From NCBI GenBank assembly GCA_002500745.1, contig DLST01000012.1, positions 248,001 through 312,000 on the forward strand: DNA of 64,000 bases, read 5' to 3'. Under the pieces are notes generated by a model. It searched no databases and had not been told where the DNA came from. It saw only the letters and a program-made list of their open reading frames with translations. Below, piece after piece: positions 42,921 to 53,319 of the stretch; position 1 is the stretch's first letter, and every line of letters starts with the position of its first letter. Source of the stretch: Sphingobacterium sp. UBA7855. GTDB lineage: Bacteria; Bacteroidota; Bacteroidia; Sphingobacteriales; Sphingobacteriaceae. The position numbers and the translations under genes were made by a program.

Positions 42921-44164
42921 TATCTAATTTTCAATGTTACAATAGTAAGAATGGCCAATATGATTCCTACAATAACAAAACGTGTTACGATTTTTGCTTC
43001 GTGATACCCCTTCTTCTGAAAATGGTGATGTAATGGCGACATCAGGAAGATCCTTCTGCCCTCACCATATTTCTTTTTCGTGTATTTGAAATACGACACT
43101 TGAAGAATAACCGAAAGGTTTTCCAAAAGAAATACACCACACAAGATCGGAATCAACAATTCTTTCCGGATCAGGATAGCGAAAGCAGCAATAATACCTC
43201 CTATAGCCAAACTTCCCGTATCACCCATAAAAACTTGAGCAGGAAATGTATTATACCATAAGAAACCAACGCAAGCCCCTACAAATGCTCCGGCGAAAAT
43301 CACGAGTTCTCCCGAATTAGGGATATACATGATATTGAGATAATCTGAAAAAATCACGTTACCAGACACATACGCTAGAATCGCTAGCGTGACACCGATT
43401 ATAGCTGAAGTACTCGTGGCCAAACCATCAATACCATCCGTTATATTCGCACCGTTTGACACAGCCGTCACGATGAAGATTACCACAACTAAAAAAACAA
43501 AAAAAGTTAAATAGTCACTCTGCAATCCAAACATCTTAAACACCTTGGCATAATCAAACTCGTTGTTTTTATAAAAAGGTATATTTGTCTTCGAGGATTT
43601 GACGTTTTCTGCATAGGTCTTCTCACCAGTACCTTCGTTGATAACCACTTCAACGGGTTTGGTGGAAGTAGGTTTATCTACTCCTTTTCGAACAACAATA
43701 TCAGGATGAAAGTACATCGTACAAGCAATAATCGCTCCCAATCCAACTTGTCCAACAACCTTAAACTTACCGGCCAGACCTTCTTTATTATTTTTAAAAA
43801 CCTTGATATAATCATCCAAAAAACCAATTGCTCCCATCCATAATGTGGTTACTATCATGATAATTACATAGATATTCGTCAATTTTGCAAATAATAAAGT
43901 GGGAATAAGAATACCTGCGATAATGATAATACCACCCATAGTCGGTGTACCAGCTTTCTTTTTTTCTCCTTCCAGTCCCAAATCACGAATTGTTTCTCCA
44001 ACTTGCTTATTATGTAAGAATTGAATCAATTTCCCCCCAAAAACCGTGGTAATGATCAATGAAACAATTACAGCCATAGATGTCCGGAAGGAGATGTACT
44101 GAAACAAACCTCCTCCTGGTATATGAATGTATTCACTAAGCCACGTAAAAAGATGGTACAACAT
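42920..44164 (-). CDS. mraY: Phospho-MurNAc-pentapeptide translocase MraY
   Basis: The 414-residue polytopic enzyme forms lipid I from UDP-MurNAc-pentapeptide and undecaprenyl phosphate. It has [14 protein letters not shown], the catalytic [35 protein letters not shown] and [14 protein letters not shown], then [12 protein letters not shown]. It is longer than E. coli MraY (360) because of an insert (about 155-200) that is likely periplasmic or cytoplasmic loop. murF, usually before mraY, is absent from this cluster. Confidence 0.96.
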   Translation of the reverse strand: MLYHLFTWLSEYIHIPGGGLFQYISFRTSMAVIVSLIITTVFGGKLIQFLHNKQVGETIRDLGLEGEKKKAGTPTMGGIIIIAGILIPTLLFAKLTNIYVIIMIVTTLWMGAIGFLDDYIKVFKNNKEGLAGKFKVVGQVGLGAIIACTMYFHPDIVVRKGVDKPTSTKPVEVVINEGTGEKTYAENVKSSKTNIPFYKNNEFDYAKVFKMFGLQSDYLTFFVFLVVVIFIVTAVSNGANITDGIDGLATSTSAIIGVTLAILAYVSGNVIFSDYLNIMYIPNSGELVIFAGAFVGACVGFLWYNTFPAQVFMGDTGSLAIGGIIAAFAILIRKELLIPILCGVFLLENLSVILQVSYFKYTKKKYGEGRRIFLMSPLHHHFQKKGYHEAKIVTRFVIVGIILAILTIVTLKIR

Positions 44165-44168
44165 ATTT

Positions 44169-45629
44169 CTATTTTTCGTTAAATGTATTCTCTAAAACTT
44201 CCTTATCATCGAAATGATGCTTCACACCATTTATATCTTGATACTTCTCATGTCCTTTTCCCGCCACCAGGATAATATCGCCCGGATTCGCCAGCTGATA
44301 AGCCACCCTTATCGCTTCCTTACGATCCGCTATAGAAAGCGTCTTCGCCTTTTGATCTGATGCCACACCAGCTTCGATATCTCTAATAATCTGATAAGGA
44401 TCTTCCGTCCGCGGATTATCAGATGTAATTAAAAAACGGTCACTATAACGCAGAGCCGCCTCTGCCATTTCAGGTCTTTTGGTCTTATCCCGATCGCCAC
44501 CGCATCCTAACACCGTAATGATTTTTTGCTCTGGACGTCTCAAGGCGCTGATCGTTTTGAGTACATTTTCCACAGCATCAGGCGTGTGTGCATAGTCTAC
44601 AATTCCAAAAATACCCGTAGCCGATTTCAGTGTTTCAAATCTTCCTTCTGCCCCTTTCAACGTACTGAGTGCAGTCAACACTTTCACCGTTTCCTGCTCA
44701 AGTAAGATCGCAGCAGTATATACCGCCAAAAGATTGTATGCATTAAAATCACCGGTCAATTTTACCCACACTTCCTGTCCGTCAACACTCATCAGCATAC
44801 CATCGAAATGGCTTTCAATAACTTTTGCTTTAAAATCCGCACCTGAACGTAAGCCGTAGCTTTTCCGATGTGCCACCGTATTTTGAAGCATGACCTGACC
44901 GTTTCGATCATCCGCATTGGTCAAAGCAAAAGCATTTGCATCTAAATCGTCAAAAAACTTCTTCTTTGCTTTAATATAATGATCGAACGTTCCATGAAAA
45001 TCCAGGTGATCATGCGTAATATTCGTGAATATAGCACCCGCAAACACTAAACCTGCGATACGTTCCTGAACTACAGCGTGTGAGCTAACCTCCATAAAGG
45101 CATAATCACAGCCATCATTAACCATATCATGCAGCAACTGATTCAGTTGAATAGGATCTGGGGTGGTATGCGTTGCAGGTATAATCTTTGTTCCAATCTG
45201 ATTTTGCACGGTAGATAAAAGCCCCACATGGTACCCCAATTCAGTAAACAACTGAAACAACAAGGTAGCAACTGTCGTTTTACCATTTGTGCCCGTGACA
45301 CCGACCAGCTTGAGTTGTTCCGAAGGATTTCCGTAAAAATTAGCTGCGGCTACACCTAATGCATAAGCAGAATCGGCGACTAAAATATACGCTACAGAGT
45401 CTAATATATCATTTGGCAACTCCTCGACAATAACGGCTCTTGCTCCCGAAGTAATTGCCTTGTCTATATATAAGTGACCATCTGTCTGAACACCACGCAC
45501 TGCGATAAACAAACTTCCCAACTCCACTTTTCTGGAATCAAAGCACAAAGAGTGCACATCAACCTCTTCAAGGTTTCCTACAACCTGTTGTACAGGGATA
45601 GCATGCAATACTTTTTTTAAATCCATCAT
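44169..45629 (-). CDS. murE: UDP-MurNAc-tripeptide synthetase MurE
   Basis: The 486-residue Mur ligase adds the third stem-peptide residue. ATP loop [51 protein letters not shown], and the substrate motif [10 protein letters not shown]. The DNPR form indicates meso-diaminopimelate as the added residue, the usual stem chemistry in Bacteroidota. The start overlaps the ftsI stop by one base. Confidence 0.97.
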   Translation of the reverse strand: MMDLKKVLHAIPVQQVVGNLEEVDVHSLCFDSRKVELGSLFIAVRGVQTDGHLYIDKAITSGARAVIVEELPNDILDSVAYILVADSAYALGVAAANFYGNPSEQLKLVGVTGTNGKTTVATLLFQLFTELGYHVGLLSTVQNQIGTKIIPATHTTPDPIQLNQLLHDMVNDGCDYAFMEVSSHAVVQERIAGLVFAGAIFTNITHDHLDFHGTFDHYIKAKKKFFDDLDANAFALTNADDRNGQVMLQNTVAHRKSYGLRSGADFKAKVIESHFDGMLMSVDGQEVWVKLTGDFNAYNLLAVYTAAILLEQETVKVLTALSTLKGAEGRFETLKSATGIFGIVDYAHTPDAVENVLKTISALRRPEQKIITVLGCGGDRDKTKRPEMAEAALRYSDRFLITSDNPRTEDPYQIIRDIEAGVASDQKAKTLSIADRKEAIRVAYQLANPGDIILVAGKGHEKYQDINGVKHHFDDKEVLENTFNEK

Positions 45630-47746
45630 TACTTAAGTTCTAAATTTATCGCCGTCCCAAAAGGCAGTTTCTGCCCAGCTACGAGTGACTGTATTCCCAC
45701 TCTCCCTTTTCCAGTCACGTGTGCTTTAAAGCCTGCGTTTTCTACCACATATAGGGCATCCATCAATCCCATTCCAACAACATTCGGAACAATTCCTTCT
45801 CTATATTTCAAGTCTACAAACGGCACTCCCCGCGTAGATGTATCCACTTCTCCCCGCGCAATTGTATCCCAATTCACCGTATTAATTCCCAACCTATCGT
45901 ACACTTTTTTACTCGCTTCTCTCGACCCTTGTAAAGTCAACGGCATTCTTCCACCTACATTGACCGCTTTAAACGTCTTTTTTCCTTTCATCTCCATATC
46001 GTTCGCGTACACCATATCGGCAAGCTCTTTAAATACAGGCCCTGCAACTGATCCACCATAATATCCATTTCTCGGGTTACGGATCACCACAATAATGGAA
46101 TATTTCGGATCCTCAGCTGGAAAGTACCCTGCAAAGGAAGATTGGTAGCGTCGTGCACCATATCCTCTCGAACCATCTGCCATCTGGGCAGTACCAGTTT
46201 TTCCACCAGAACTATACAGCGGGCTCGCTACGCTTTTACCTGTCCCTTCAGTCATCACCCCTTCCATCATTCCCCTCACTTCTGATAAAGCATGGTCTGA
46301 AGCTATCTTTTCATTGAGGACTTTAGCCTTAAACGTTTGAATCGTATTCCCCAAATGCCGAATTTCCTTAACAAAAAGTGGCGCTATCAATTTACCGTTA
46401 TTTGCAACAGCATTATAAAATGTCAACGTTTGCAACGGGGTAATCTTCATTTCATAGCCATAAGCCATCTGCACCAAAGACAATCCACTCCAGCTCTTGC
46501 TCTTCGACGATTTTACCAGAGGTACTCCTTCTCCCGGAATCTGCAGACCTAGTGTTTTCCCGAAACCGAAAGAATGCAGCTTCGAGGTAAATTGGTCTGG
46601 ATTATCTTTATACGCTTGGTAAACAAATTTAGTAACCCCCACATTCGACGATTCCTCAAAAGCTCTTTTAGCCGAAATTACCGACTTCTTGGGCGCATGT
46701 GAATCACGAATGGTATGTTTGTAAATTGGCCAGTTACCATTACCAATATTTACAGTTGTACTCGAGTCAATTTTTTTATCATCAATCAAAGCTAGATAAG
46801 AAGCTAGCTTAAACGTTGACCCCGGATCTGCACTTTGCGCAATGGCAAGATTGAACTTTTCACGATAGACCCCATCTTTATCGCGCATAAAGTTGGCCAC
46901 CGCACGCACCTCCCCTGTTTTCACCTCCATCATCACAACACAACCTTCATCTGCATTACTCGTAATCATCTGCTTCTCTAGCGCCCTTTGCGCCATATCT
47001 TGCATATTTACATCAATGGTAGAGATAATATCAGACCCATCAACTGGAGCAACTTCGATATCTTTGTTAACAGGAATCCATACACCTCCTGCGATGCGCT
47101 GCATCAATCTTTTCCCACTTTTTCCGTCGATATATTCTCCATATGCACCTTCCAGTCCAACATGAATATTTTCTTTCACGTTTTTATAACCGATGGTTCT
47201 AGCAGCAAGATTGACAAAAGGCAAAATACGTTTGTTTTGGCGATCTGTAATCAAACAACTTGGAAAACGCTCCTTATTGACGCGAGCAGATTTAAGCAGT
47301 GGAAATTGCTTTACTCTTTTCAAATCCTGATGCGATACATTACGTTTAAGCAGCAAATAGCGTTGCTTTTTATTCCGTGCTTGTTTTAATAATGTCAAAT
47401 ACTGCCGAGATGATTTATCTTTAAAGAAATCAGCAAGCTTAATCGCCAAGGAGTCAACTTTTAAGTTGAAATACTCTTCATCCTCTTCTGGAATAGCCAT
47501 GGCGTCGAAACGAAGCTCATACTCAGGCACTGAAGTAGCCAGCAAACTCCCGTCGTTTGAATAAATATTCCCACGAGCAGCTTCCACCTCCCGTTCCTGA
47601 ATAGAAAGGCTATCCGCTAGAGCTTTCCAATGCTGTCCATCGACATACTGCAACTTTGCCATTTTTCCAAACACCAAAAACGCAAGCAACACGATAAGCC
47701 CAAAAGCAAAGTAGACACGAACAAGAATCGTATTTCTGATACTCAT
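45629..47746 (-). CDS. ftsI: Division penicillin-binding protein FtsI with C-terminal PASTA
   Basis: The 705-residue class B PBP crosslinks septal peptidoglycan. It has a single N-terminal membrane helix (about 10-28), a pedestal domain, and the transpeptidase domain with STFK (in DPGSTFKLASY), SSN (in FEESSNVGV) and KTG (in SSGGKTGTAQ). One PASTA domain closes the protein (VPNVVGMGLMDALYVVENAGF), as in Spo-type PBPs; E. coli FtsI lacks it. It lies 8 bases after ftsL. Confidence 0.95.
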   Translation of the reverse strand: MSIRNTILVRVYFAFGLIVLLAFLVFGKMAKLQYVDGQHWKALADSLSIQEREVEAARGNIYSNDGSLLATSVPEYELRFDAMAIPEEDEEYFNLKVDSLAIKLADFFKDKSSRQYLTLLKQARNKKQRYLLLKRNVSHQDLKRVKQFPLLKSARVNKERFPSCLITDRQNKRILPFVNLAARTIGYKNVKENIHVGLEGAYGEYIDGKSGKRLMQRIAGGVWIPVNKDIEVAPVDGSDIISTIDVNMQDMAQRALEKQMITSNADEGCVVMMEVKTGEVRAVANFMRDKDGVYREKFNLAIAQSADPGSTFKLASYLALIDDKKIDSSTTVNIGNGNWPIYKHTIRDSHAPKKSVISAKRAFEESSNVGVTKFVYQAYKDNPDQFTSKLHSFGFGKTLGLQIPGEGVPLVKSSKSKSWSGLSLVQMAYGYEMKITPLQTLTFYNAVANNGKLIAPLFVKEIRHLGNTIQTFKAKVLNEKIASDHALSEVRGMMEGVMTEGTGKSVASPLYSSGGKTGTAQMADGSRGYGARRYQSSFAGYFPAEDPKYSIIVVIRNPRNGYYGGSVAGPVFKELADMVYANDMEMKGKKTFKAVNVGGRMPLTLQGSREASKKVYDRLGINTVNWDTIARGEVDTSTRGVPFVDLKYREGIVPNVVGMGLMDALYVVENAGFKAHVTGKGRVGIQSLVAGQKLPFGTAINLELK

Positions 47747-47754
47747 AACTCTTC

Positions 47755-48168
47755 CTATTTATCTTCTTTATTCTCTATAACTTCGATCTTGATCGGTGGT
47801 TCCACTCGCTCTTTCAAACCCAAAGAATCTACACGCTTAGCAATTTCTGTTTGTGTAGACATTTTCATCAGTTCAGCGGAAAGAGACTTATGATCCCACC
47901 CCAATTCTTTCACCTCTTTACTCACTTTATCGATACTCCGAATAGTTCGCTCGGCAAAATGACGATTGGAAATATACAACATCATCAGAAAGGCTATAAA
48001 CGCTCCAAATGGCAAGTAATGCAATATTCTGTTTAACGATAGGTCTCCAACGGTAAAAAGCGTTTTAATAAACGCTTCTGTTTGTTCGGCCTTTTCTTCG
48101 ACAGTTTCTTGCAGTTCCTCTTGAACCTCTTCGCTCAACTCTTTCTGTCTTATGGTATTTCTGCTCAT
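47755..48168 (-). CDS. ftsL: FtsL-like divisome protein
   Basis: This 137-residue bitopic protein has an acidic, Glu/Gln-rich cytoplasmic tail (about 60 residues), one membrane helix (LPFGAFIAFLMMLYISN) and a periplasmic coiled coil (HFAERTIRSIDKVSKEVKEL). Size, topology and position between rsmH and ftsI fit the Bacteroidota FtsL_2 family. Sequence identity to E. coli FtsL is not visible, so the assignment rests on context and topology. FtsL activates FtsWI. Confidence 0.85.
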   Translation of the reverse strand: MSRNTIRQKELSEEVQEELQETVEEKAEQTEAFIKTLFTVGDLSLNRILHYLPFGAFIAFLMMLYISNRHFAERTIRSIDKVSKEVKELGWDHKSLSAELMKMSTQTEIAKRVDSLGLKERVEPPIKIEVIENKEDK

Positions 48169-48183
48169 CCTCTCGCTCCATTT

Positions 48184-49098
48184 TTAAGACACACCCAACT
48201 TTTCAGCAATACGCAGTTTCGCACTGCGCGATCTATTATTTAAAGCCAGCTCCTCCGCAGAAGCCGTAATCGCTTTACGGCTAACCACAAGAAATGGCTT
48301 AATTTCATTTCCAAAAAAATCTTTCTCAACCTCTCCTTTAAACTTACCTTTAGCCATAAAATTTTTAACCAAACGATCCTCCAAAGAATGATAGGACATC
48401 ACCGCCAATCGACCTTCAACATGTAGCACATCAACTGTTTGCAACAAAAATTCCTGTAAGGCTTCCAGCTCGCGATTCACTTCTATACGAAGCGCCTGAA
48501 AAACCTGCGCATGATACTTATGTTCTTTACCTTTCGGAACCATCCGTTGAATTACCTCTTTCAATTCGGCAACAGTCTGGATCGGTTGCGCTAAACGCGC
48601 AGTAACAATTGTTTTTGCAAGCGACTTAGCATTCATGATTTCACCATACATCCCAAAAATGCGGTGAAGATCCTCCTCCGAATAGGTCGCCAAAAGCGAC
48701 TTCGCATCTAAATCACCAACTTGATCCATACGCATATCCAGATCCGCGTCAAAGCGAATAGAAAACCCACGATCAGCCGCATCAAATTGATGCGAAGAAA
48801 CACCTAAATCTGCCAAAATCCCGTCTACTGAACGCACACCTTCCAAACGAAGACTATTTTTTAAAAACCTAAAGTTCTGATGTATCAATGTAAAGCGAGG
48901 GTCGTCGATCGCATTCTTCAATGCATCCGGATCCTGATCAAAAGCAAATAACTTCCCTTCTGGCCCCAATCTCTTTAAAATCTCTCGAGAATGACCACCA
49001 CCACCAAAAGTCACATCCACATATATGCCATTCGGCTTAATCGCCAAAGCATCCATGCACTCTTGTAACATAACCGGAACATGATAGACATTTTCCAT
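48184..49098 (-). CDS. rsmH: 16S rRNA m4C1402 methyltransferase RsmH
   Basis: The 304-residue SAM-dependent enzyme N4-methylates C1402 of 16S rRNA. Motifs: YHVPVMLQECMDAL, YVDVTFGGGGHSREIL (SAM loop), LADLGVSSHQFDAADRGFSIRFDADLDMRM and SYHSLEDRLVKNFM. The ATG at 49098 starts 4 bases after the mraZ stop. Its position as second gene of the dcw cluster is standard (mraW). Confidence 0.97.
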   Translation of the reverse strand: MENVYHVPVMLQECMDALAIKPNGIYVDVTFGGGGHSREILKRLGPEGKLFAFDQDPDALKNAIDDPRFTLIHQNFRFLKNSLRLEGVRSVDGILADLGVSSHQFDAADRGFSIRFDADLDMRMDQVGDLDAKSLLATYSEEDLHRIFGMYGEIMNAKSLAKTIVTARLAQPIQTVAELKEVIQRMVPKGKEHKYHAQVFQALRIEVNRELEALQEFLLQTVDVLHVEGRLAVMSYHSLEDRLVKNFMAKGKFKGEVEKDFFGNEIKPFLVVSRKAITASAEELALNNRSRSAKLRIAEKLGVS

Positions 49099-49102
49099 AC
49101 GC

Positions 49103-49564
49103 TTATAGTCCAAAATTAATATCCCCCATTACCTCTGCCGCCAAAGATGATATATCCTCTACTCCGCCATCACCCATCAATTCCTCATATCCTTCTTTTG
49201 ACCAAACCTCAATCTTATTAAACTGACAAGCCAAAACCAATTCAGTGCTTATGCCAGCAAATTCCAACAAACTTTTTGGTAACAAAACACGCCCCGCAGC
49301 ATCCAACGTTAATTCCGTAGCGCCACGCGTAAAAGCACGCACAAACGCCCGTACTTTAGGATCGAATTGATTCAATTTCGCCAGCTTAGCCGTCATCAAA
49401 TCCCACTCTTCTCTTGGATAAAATACCAGATGTTTCTCAAAACCGCGATTCACAACAAGACCATCCCGCTCTACATGAGGCATTTGCCTCTTGAGCGCAG
49501 CTGGCAACACCATCCTTCCTTTGGCGTCTAGCTTGCATTCGAATTCTCCGATCAACTGAGTCAT
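49103..49564 (-). CDS. mraZ: Transcriptional regulator MraZ
   Basis: The 153-residue AbrB-like protein has two DNA-binding motifs (IGEFECKLDAKGRMVLPAALKRQM and TLDAAGRVLLPKSLLEFAG), each with the typical D-A-x-G-R. It binds direct repeats upstream of the dcw cluster and represses it in E. coli. Exactly such repeats lie 38-62 bases upstream of its ATG. It is the first gene of the cluster. Confidence 0.96.
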   Translation of the reverse strand: MTQLIGEFECKLDAKGRMVLPAALKRQMPHVERDGLVVNRGFEKHLVFYPREEWDLMTAKLAKLNQFDPKVRAFVRAFTRGATELTLDAAGRVLLPKSLLEFAGISTELVLACQFNKIEVWSKEGYEELMGDGGVEDISSLAAEVMGDINFGL

Positions 49565-49594
49565 ATCGTCAATTATCCTATTCTAATTTAAATG

Positions 49595-49602
49595 TAAAAG
49601 TA
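49595..49602 (-). promoter_or_regulatory. Probable -7 element of the dcw promoter
   Basis: TACTTTTA on the minus strand matches TAnnTTTG at seven of eight... i.e. all fixed positions except the last. It lies directly next to the MraZ boxes and about 31 bases from the mraZ ATG. Confidence 0.45.
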
Positions 49603-49626
49603 TACACTTTCTCCCACTTTCCCCCA
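49602..49626 (-). promoter_or_regulatory. MraZ operator upstream of mraZ
   Basis: On the minus strand TGGGG, 5-base spacer GAAAG, TGGGA, spacer GAAAG, and a degenerate TGTAT sit exactly 10 bases apart (plus-strand 49622-49626, 49612-49616, 49602-49606). TGGGN repeats with 5-base spacers are the known MraZ site in E. coli. The position over the expected -33 region fits autorepression. Confidence 0.8.
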
Positions 49627-49641
49627 CTTTATAACATAAAA

Positions 49642-49653
49642 AAGTTTTCCACA
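49642..49653 (+). repeat. Fourth copy of AAGTTTTCCACA upstream of mraZ
   Basis: Identical to the motif found three times between ftsA and ftsZ; with flanks it shares 15 bases (AAAAGTTTTCCACAT) with the copy at 35551. It lies 16 bases upstream of the MraZ boxes. Confidence 0.7.
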
Positions 49654-49965
49654 TCAATAAATAGCTACAACAGACAAAATCTTCTTTGAAAGAAAAATGC
49701 TGCAAAACCTAATTTACAAGCAGTTAAATCCATATTAACTTATAAATACCCCATGTTATAGCACAGTTTATTGTCCATACTTTTCTCTAATAAATTTGAA
49801 ATGAATTGTAAAAATCTTGGGCCTATCCACTTAATTTCGACCATTTTTTTAGTAAAAGAAGATAAAGTGGGAGCCATAAAAAAGACGAAAGAGCATTGTG
49901 GAAGAAAGTGGGAGGAGGCTATTCAAATAACCCAAGCAGAATTCGTTATTGTCGAGTAAAACCAA
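49654..49965. other. Non-coding region between divergent mraZ and aspS
   Basis: Besides the sites listed separately, this stretch is AT-rich and has no convincing gene; a frame at 49801-49959 has no family features or start signal. It carries the second set of MraZ-like boxes (49868-49913). Confidence 0.5.
49868..49913 (+). promoter_or_regulatory. Second MraZ-like operator on the aspS side
   Basis: TGGAA (49899-49903), spacer GAAAG, TGGGA (49909-49913) has the same period and the same spacer as the mraZ operator, on the opposite strand. A further single AAAGTGGGAG lies 41 bases upstream (49864-49873). It is 50-100 bases before the aspS -7 box. Confidence 0.5.
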
Positions 49966-49973
49966 TAATTTTG
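49966..49973 (+). promoter_or_regulatory. -7 box of aspS
   Basis: TAATTTTG matches TAnnTTTG, 25 bases before the ATG at 49999. Confidence 0.65.
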
Positions 49974-49998
49974 CGTCAAATATAATTTTCATAACGAT

Positions 49999-51750
49999 AT
50001 GCACAGAACACACACTTGTGGCGAATTGACACTAGCTGACTTAGGGAAGACGGTTACCCTAAGTGGATGGGTTCAAAAATCCCGCGATTTAGGCGGTATG
50101 ACTTTCATCGATGTTAGAGACCGATATGGTATCACACAATTAACGTTCAATGCAGATGATGATGCGTCTTTACGCGCCAGTGCCCGCGAACTCGGAAGAG
50201 AATATGTCATCAAGGTAACTGGAGAGGTTATCGAACGCTCTAATAAAAATGCTAAAATCCCCACTGGAGATATTGAAATCAAGGTTTTAAATCTTGAAAT
50301 ACTAAATGCCGCAAAATTACCCCCATTTACAATAGAAGATGAAACAGATGGTGGCGATGATATTCGAATGAAGTATAGATACTTGGATTTACGCCGTAAC
50401 CCCGTGCGCGAAAACCTTATTTTACGCCATAAAACTTCACAAGAAATTCGCCGTTATCTTGACTCCCAAAATTTTTTGGAAGTTGAAACCCCTTATCTAA
50501 TTAAATCAACTCCAGAGGGAGCACGTGATTTTGTAGTCCCTTCTCGGATGAATCCAGGAGAGTTTTATGCGTTACCACAATCACCTCAAACCTTTAAGCA
50601 ACTCTTGATGGTCTCAGGTTTTGACCGCTATTTTCAGATTGTAAAATGCTTCCGTGATGAAGATCTACGTGCAGATCGCCAACCAGAATTTACACAAATA
50701 GATTGCGAAATGTCGTTTGTGGAGCAAGAAGATGTTCTAAATATCTTCGAAGGGCTTGCAAAACACATATTCAAAACAATCAAGGGGATCGACCTAGGTA
50801 CTGTTCCCCGTATGACTTACGCAGACGCGATGCGTCTCTACGGATCCGACAAACCGGATATCCGTTTCGGAATGCAGTTTGTCGAACTAAACGATGTTGC
50901 CAAAGGAAAAGGTTTCCCCGTATTTGATGCCGCGGAATTAGTGGTGGGAATAAATGCTGAAAACTGTGCTCATTACACCAGAAAACAATTGGATGCACTG
51001 ACAGATTTCATCAAACGTCCACAAATCGGCGCAACCGGATTGGTCTATGCGCGTGTTAATGAAGATGGTTCAGTCAAGTCCTCTGTGGATAAATTCTTCA
51101 CCCCAGAACAACTTAGTGCAATCGCGACAGCGTTCCACGCGAAACCGGGCGATCTTTTACTAATTATGGCAGGAGGAACAGATAAAGTTCGCAAACAACT
51201 CAATGAATTACGCCTTGAAGTTGCGTCACAACTCGGTTTTCGTAACAAAGAAACCTTTGCTCCATTATGGGTCGTTGACTTCCCGCTATTGGAATGGGAC
51301 GAAGAAAACGGTCGTTACCACGCCATGCACCACCCGTTCACTTCACCAAAACCGGAAGATATACCGCTTTTAGATACCAACCCCGGAGAAGTAAGGGCAA
51401 ATGCTTATGACTTTGTATTAAATGGCGTAGAAGTAGGTGGTGGTTCAATCCGTATCCACGACAGAGAACTTCAATCGCTCATGTTCAAACATTTAGGATT
51501 CAGCTCCGAAGATGCAAAAAAACAATTTGGATTCTTAATGGAGGCCTTTACATTTGGTGCTCCCCCACATGGCGGATTGGCTTTTGGCTTTGACCGACTA
51601 GTATCCTTATTGGCAGGCTTAGACTCTATCCGCGACGTCATCGCCTTCCCAAAAAATAATTCGGGAAGAGATGTTATGATTGACGCTCCGTCAACCATTC
51701 ACCAAGAGCAGCTGGATGAACTCAACTTAAATATTGCGATAAATTCATAA
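49999..51750 (+). CDS. aspS: Aspartyl-tRNA synthetase
   Basis: The 583-residue class IIb synthetase charges tRNA-Asp. It has the N-terminal anticodon-binding OB fold ([30 protein letters not shown]), motif 1-2 regions ([44 protein letters not shown]), the bacterial GAD insertion domain and motif 3 ([17 protein letters not shown]). Length and GAD domain mark the bacterial type. It is divergent from the dcw cluster. Confidence 0.97.
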   Translation: MHRTHTCGELTLADLGKTVTLSGWVQKSRDLGGMTFIDVRDRYGITQLTFNADDDASLRASARELGREYVIKVTGEVIERSNKNAKIPTGDIEIKVLNLEILNAAKLPPFTIEDETDGGDDIRMKYRYLDLRRNPVRENLILRHKTSQEIRRYLDSQNFLEVETPYLIKSTPEGARDFVVPSRMNPGEFYALPQSPQTFKQLLMVSGFDRYFQIVKCFRDEDLRADRQPEFTQIDCEMSFVEQEDVLNIFEGLAKHIFKTIKGIDLGTVPRMTYADAMRLYGSDKPDIRFGMQFVELNDVAKGKGFPVFDAAELVVGINAENCAHYTRKQLDALTDFIKRPQIGATGLVYARVNEDGSVKSSVDKFFTPEQLSAIATAFHAKPGDLLLIMAGGTDKVRKQLNELRLEVASQLGFRNKETFAPLWVVDFPLLEWDEENGRYHAMHHPFTSPKPEDIPLLDTNPGEVRANAYDFVLNGVEVGGGSIRIHDRELQSLMFKHLGFSSEDAKKQFGFLMEAFTFGAPPHGGLAFGFDRLVSLLAGLDSIRDVIAFPKNNSGRDVMIDAPSTIHQEQLDELNLNIAINS

Positions 51751-51796
51751 ATTATGTAACTCGGTTTTCGAGAAACAATTTATTAACAGTATATTT

Positions 51797-51828
51797 AAAA
51801 GTTGGTAATTTTTACCAACTTTTTTTGT
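51797..51828 (+). terminator. aspS terminator
   Basis: A 12-bp perfect stem AAAAGTTGGTAA/TTACCAACTTTT with a 3-base loop and a T-run, 46 bases past the stop. Confidence 0.88.
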
Positions 51829-51846
51829 GAAAAATTAGCAGATTAG

Positions 51847-53235
51847 ATGGCAGAGAGTACCGCTAATGCATTTATTGAGGAAAGTGCACGAAAAGCATTT
51901 GATACCAAACACCGCGATATTATCAATTACAATATCGACAAATACAGCATGGCTTTCGAAAAAGGCAAGAGCAAATTTGCAAATCTTGAAAATAGCAAGA
52001 TAAAAGCCAATTTGATCAAGTGGAAGGTTATGGAAAATCTCGACCATTATCTGTTGCAGTTTGAAGCAAATTTCACTGCACGAGGTGGAAAAGTCATCTG
52101 GGCAAACGACGCCACAGAAGCACTGGAAGAGATCTATACAATTATTCAGCGTAAAAAGGCAAAGTCTGTAGTCAAGTCCAAATCGATGGCAACAGAAGAG
52201 ATTGAGCTCAATCATTTTCTGGCTTCCAAAAATATTGATGCAATAGAAACCGATCTAGGGGAATATATTATTCAGCTGCTCGATCAAAAACCCTATCATT
52301 TTGTTACCCCAGCCATGCACTTGAGCCTGGAAGATATTGCCAAGCTTTTTCATGAGAAATTTGATACCCCATTAGATGCTTCCGCAGAACAACTGACGAT
52401 GAAAGCGCGTGAATTACTTCGTGATCGCTACTTATCAGCTGAAGTCGGAATTACTGGGGCCAATTTTCTGATTGCTGAAACTGGCAGCCTAGCGATTACC
52501 GAAAATGAAGGAAATGCCCGATTGACATCGACGTTCCCCAAAACACATATCGCTGTAGTTGGAATAGAGAAAATAATACCCAACTTACAGGACTTAGACC
52601 TATTTTGGCCGCTTTTATCTACACACGGTACTGGTCAGAATTTAACGGTTTACAATACACTACTTACAGGGCCTAAACAAGCTTACGAATCCGACGGTCC
52701 CGAAGAGATGTATGTCATTCTGCTAGACAATGGCCGAAGCAAACTGCTTGCTGAAAAAGAACAGCGTCAAGGCTTGTATTGCATCCGTTGCGGAGCCTGC
52801 CTCAATGTATGCCCAATCTATCAGAACATCGGCGGCCATACTTATGAAACAACTTATCAAGGCCCAATTGGATCGCTCATATCGCCGCATCTAAATGGAA
52901 TGAAGGAATTTAAACACCTGAGCTACGCGTCTACACTCTGTGGAAAATGTACTGAGGTCTGTCCGGTTGGTATTGACATACAACGCATGCTCCTTGTGAA
53001 CAGAAAAGATTCAGTTGATCAAGGTCTAGCTTCAAAAACGGAGGAAAAAGCTTGGCAGTGGTTCACTTATGGAATTATGCGAAGAAAATTGGTCGATTTT
53101 TTCGGTGGAAAATTCAAAAATTTTTTCATCCGAAAACTCTTTCAGAAAACTTGGGGTGATCAACGGGAGTTACCAAAATTGGCTGACAAATCGTTCTCCA
53201 AACAGTGGAAAGAACATCAAAAAAATAAAGAATAA
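51847..53235 (+). CDS. lutB: LutB-type iron-sulfur protein of lactate utilisation
   Basis: The 462-residue cytoplasmic protein has an N-terminal LUD domain (about 60-290, with VGITGANFLIAETGSLAITENEGNARL) and a C-terminal ferredoxin-like region with two clusters, CIRCGACLNVCP and LCGKCTEVCPVGID. It matches LutB, part of the LutABC lactate dehydrogenase complex that feeds electrons from L-lactate. lutA and lutC are not adjacent in this window. The ATG at 51847 follows the aspS terminator by about 20 bases; no clean promoter box is seen in that short gap. Confidence 0.9.
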   Translation: MAESTANAFIEESARKAFDTKHRDIINYNIDKYSMAFEKGKSKFANLENSKIKANLIKWKVMENLDHYLLQFEANFTARGGKVIWANDATEALEEIYTIIQRKKAKSVVKSKSMATEEIELNHFLASKNIDAIETDLGEYIIQLLDQKPYHFVTPAMHLSLEDIAKLFHEKFDTPLDASAEQLTMKARELLRDRYLSAEVGITGANFLIAETGSLAITENEGNARLTSTFPKTHIAVVGIEKIIPNLQDLDLFWPLLSTHGTGQNLTVYNTLLTGPKQAYESDGPEEMYVILLDNGRSKLLAEKEQRQGLYCIRCGACLNVCPIYQNIGGHTYETTYQGPIGSLISPHLNGMKEFKHLSYASTLCGKCTEVCPVGIDIQRMLLVNRKDSVDQGLASKTEEKAWQWFTYGIMRRKLVDFFGGKFKNFFIRKLFQKTWGDQRELPKLADKSFSKQWKEHQKNKE

Positions 53236-53247
53236 TAAAACAAGAAA

Positions 53248-53268
53248 GAGGGAACCGATGGTTCCCTC
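53248..53268 (-). terminator. Terminator between lutB and the DUF4890-like gene
   Basis: GAGGGAACC/GGTTCCCTC with a 3-base loop. On the minus strand a T-rich run (TTTCTTGTTTTATT) follows, favouring the minus-strand gene; it may also slow lutB transcription. Confidence 0.65.
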
Positions 53269-53319
53269 CTCTACTAACACTCACCAATATTTAATATGAA
53301 AACTAACCTTTTTTAATGT

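Noticed and set aside
49771..49959. Open frame of 62 codons in the mraZ-aspS gap
   Set aside because: Starts with TTG, has no recognisable domain or promoter, and overlaps the MraZ-like boxes; most likely chance.
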